From Tepidisphaera sp. (GTDB lineage Bacteria; Planctomycetota; Phycisphaerae; Phycisphaerales; UBA1924): a stretch of 39,410 bases of DNA. How positions within the stretch are numbered: the first letter of the stretch is position 1; each line of letters begins with the position of its first letter. Below are positions 38,136 through 39,410 of the stretch, one piece after another. The stretch is from the NCBI GenBank assembly GCA_016124375.1, contig WGNV01000011.1, forward strand, positions 1 through 39,410, given 5' to 3'. Made by a program: the position numbers and the translations under genes. The notes under the pieces were generated by a model, which was not told the origin of the DNA, searched no databases, and saw only the letters and a list, made by a program, of their open reading frames with translations.

Positions 38136-39266
38136 ATGCGAACTTGCCCCTGGCTGCTCGTGCTTGCATGCCTGTTGACGTTTGGCCGCGCTTCGCTCGC
38201 GCAGCAGCCCGCGTTCCAGGAGTTCCACCCGCCCAAGGGGCCGGCGCTGCGCTATCTGCTCCTGCAGCCCGCGGACACTTCCAAGCCCGGCCCGCTGCTG
38301 CTGGCCCTGCCCCCGGGCGACCAGGGCGAGCAGATGTGCCGCGCGGGGCAGGACAAGTACTGGGATGAACTGGCCAAGGCCGGGTGGACGGTGATCTGCC
38401 CCGCGGCCCCGGCGGGCAAGCGATTTGACGCCTCCAACGACGACGCACTGCTGTCGCTGGCCGCGGACGTGGCGGGGCGCGTGCACCCGGAGAACAACGC
38501 GATCCACCTGGCGGGCGTGAGCAACGGGGGCATCAGCGCGGTGCGATTGGCCGTCGATCATCCCGACCGCTTCGCCTCGCTCACGCTGCTGCCCGGAGCG
38601 GCGGACACCAACTTCAAGCCCGCACGCCTCAAGGCACTCGCCAAACTGCCGACGCTCCTCTTCGTGGGCGAAAAAGACGCCGACTACTGGCACGCGGGCT
38701 CCAAGGCCATCGTCGCGGCCATCACGGGCGAGGGGGGCAAGGCGTCGCTGCGCGTCATGCCCGGCCAGGGACACGTGATCGAGTTCGCGCCGGGTGAACT
38801 CGTCGCGGCCTTCGAAGCCCAGCGCGCCGGCGGCAGCGGCGGCGACGAGGCCGAGGTGGGCAAGACCATCGACGCCCTGCACGAGGCGGCGGCCAAGGCC
38901 CAGGAAGCCCGTTACTTCGGCCTGTACGCGCCCGGGGCGATCTTCCTGGGCACCGACCCCACCGAACGCTGGACCGCCGAGGCGTTTCACGAGTGGGCCA
39001 AGCCCTACTTCGCTCGCGGCAGCGCGTGGACCTACACGCCCAAGGAGCGGCATGTGTATTTCTCGCCCTCGCACGATGTGGCGTGGTTTGACGAGATGCT
39101 GGAGAACGCCAAACTGGGGCTTTGTCGTGGCAGCGGCGTGCTGGTGCGCGACGGCCAGGCCTGGCACATCGCGCAGTACAACCTCAGCGTGCCGGTGCCG
39201 AATGACCTGATGGGGCAGGTGGTCGACATGATCCGCGCGAAAGACGCGAAGCCCGCGGCGAAGTAA
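38136..39266 (+). CDS. Exported alpha/beta-hydrolase (esterase-like) fused to a SnoaL/NTF2-like domain
   Basis: A 376-residue protein with a signal peptide (MRTCPWLLVLACLLTFGRAS, probably cut after SLA). The hydrolase region (about 25-225) has the nucleophile elbow GVSNGG with S129, an acidic residue at D181 or D183 in VGEKDAD, and H213 in GQGHVIEF, forming a plausible Ser-Asp-His triad of the esterase/PHB-depolymerase kind. The C-terminal part (about 245-376: IDALHEAAAKAQEARYFGLY and following, then a late strand SGVLVRDGQAWHIAQYNLSV) looks like a SnoaL/DUF4440-type NTF2 fold, which often binds small molecules or aids stability. GAGGAG lies upstream of the ATG. The substrate is unknown. It may be co-transcribed with the zinc-ribbon gene 36 bp upstream. 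Confidence 0.8.
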   Translation: MRTCPWLLVLACLLTFGRASLAQQPAFQEFHPPKGPALRYLLLQPADTSKPGPLLLALPPGDQGEQMCRAGQDKYWDELAKAGWTVICPAAPAGKRFDASNDDALLSLAADVAGRVHPENNAIHLAGVSNGGISAVRLAVDHPDRFASLTLLPGAADTNFKPARLKALAKLPTLLFVGEKDADYWHAGSKAIVAAITGEGGKASLRVMPGQGHVIEFAPGELVAAFEAQRAGGSGGDEAEVGKTIDALHEAAAKAQEARYFGLYAPGAIFLGTDPTERWTAEAFHEWAKPYFARGSAWTYTPKERHVYFSPSHDVAWFDEMLENAKLGLCRGSGVLVRDGQAWHIAQYNLSVPVPNDLMGQVVDMIRAKDAKPAAK

Positions 39267-39297
39267 GAGATTCACCACAGAGCGACTGTGTTCTGAG

Positions 39298-39410
39298 TCA
39301 AGGGTGTTGGGGGTTTTTGGGGGTTTTCTTTTGGTTCCACAGCAGGTCATCGCGGACCAGGGCGTTGAGGATGGTGAGCAGTTTGCGCATGCAGGCGGTC
39401 ATGGCCACCT
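39298..39410 (-). CDS. IS110-family transposase, C-terminal fragment at window edge
   Basis: The minus strand from the window edge encodes VAMTACMRKLLTILNALVRD followed by DLLWNQKKTP and a stop at 39298. The ACMRKLLTILNALVRD pattern is the characteristic C-terminus of IS110/IS116/IS902-type transposases. Only the last 36 codons are inside the window, so intactness cannot be judged. The element's end probably lies between this stop and the esterase gene (39267-39297). The sequence is distinctly less GC-rich, with an A/C-rich tail encoding KKTPKNPQHP. Confidence 0.8.
   Translation of the reverse strand, partial: VAMTACMRKLLTILNALVRDDLLWNQKKTPKNPQHP

Noticed and set aside
1..39410. rRNA or tRNA genes
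   Set aside because: No stretch with the conserved rRNA segments or a tRNA cloverleaf (GGTTCRA-type T-loop with matching acceptor stem) was recognised on either strand by eye.

Overview
The window is GC-rich DNA from a Gram-negative, flagellated, respiring bacterium. It is most likely a member of the Planctomycetota, probably of the Phycisphaerae type; that placement is inferred from gene content and style, not from a marker gene. Supporting signs are the L-ring and P-ring flagellar proteins and an Omp85-type secretion pore (an outer membrane), the futalosine menaquinone enzyme MqnC, a membrane-bound Ser/Thr kinase, an FliW/CsrA pair and several families of palindromic intergenic repeats.

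Layout. 1-370 is non-coding, with a perfect palindrome and a block of short repeats. 371-970 (-) is a cysteine dioxygenase and 1092-3941 (-) a Ser/Thr kinase with a polytopic membrane C-terminus. 4054-18411 (+) is a flagellar locus in assembly order: flgF, flgG, flgA, flgH, flgI, a FlgJ-like rod-binding protein, a FlgN-like chaperone, flgK, flgL, fliW, csrA and two flagellin genes. A good sigma-54-type promoter stands before flgF, and clear intrinsic terminators follow each flagellin gene. xerD (+) and a SPINDLY/OGT-type glycosyltransferase (-) come next, then mqnC (+). A two-partner secretion pair on the minus strand follows: tpsB at 26799-28727 and its exoprotein tpsA at 22646-26701, which carries 48 consecutive prolines. 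After a small lipoprotein comes a tryptophan/kynurenine block: kynU, then one gene fusing kynurenine 3-monooxygenase to a KynB-type formamidase (+), facing a RidA-family protein and an aldehyde dehydrogenase (-). The right end holds an exported methyltransferase-like protein (-), two tandem double-zinc-ribbon membrane proteins (+), an exported esterase-like protein (+) and, at the very edge, the C-terminus of an IS110-type transposase (-).

How the genes work together. The flagellar genes build the rod, rings, hook junction and filament. FliW and CsrA probably form the partner switch that couples flagellin secretion to flagellin translation. The octamer CACGGAGG occurs in the csrA leader and at the ribosome-binding site of both flagellins. 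The nearby glycosyltransferase is a plausible flagellin glycosylation enzyme. The kynurenine genes cover formamide hydrolysis, 3-hydroxylation and kynureninase cleavage and, if the RidA and dehydrogenase assignments hold, later 2-aminomuconate steps. The first step (tryptophan dioxygenase) and the ring-cleavage steps are not in the window.

Most notable observations: (1) four copies of a directional repeat block starting within about 10 nt of a stop codon, always in the same orientation relative to the gene; (2) the monooxygenase-formamidase fusion; (3) a csrA leader with mutually exclusive hairpins around a GGA motif; (4) twin 16-bp palindromes directly before kynU; (5) a minus-strand terminator whose DNA encodes the last codons of mqnC.
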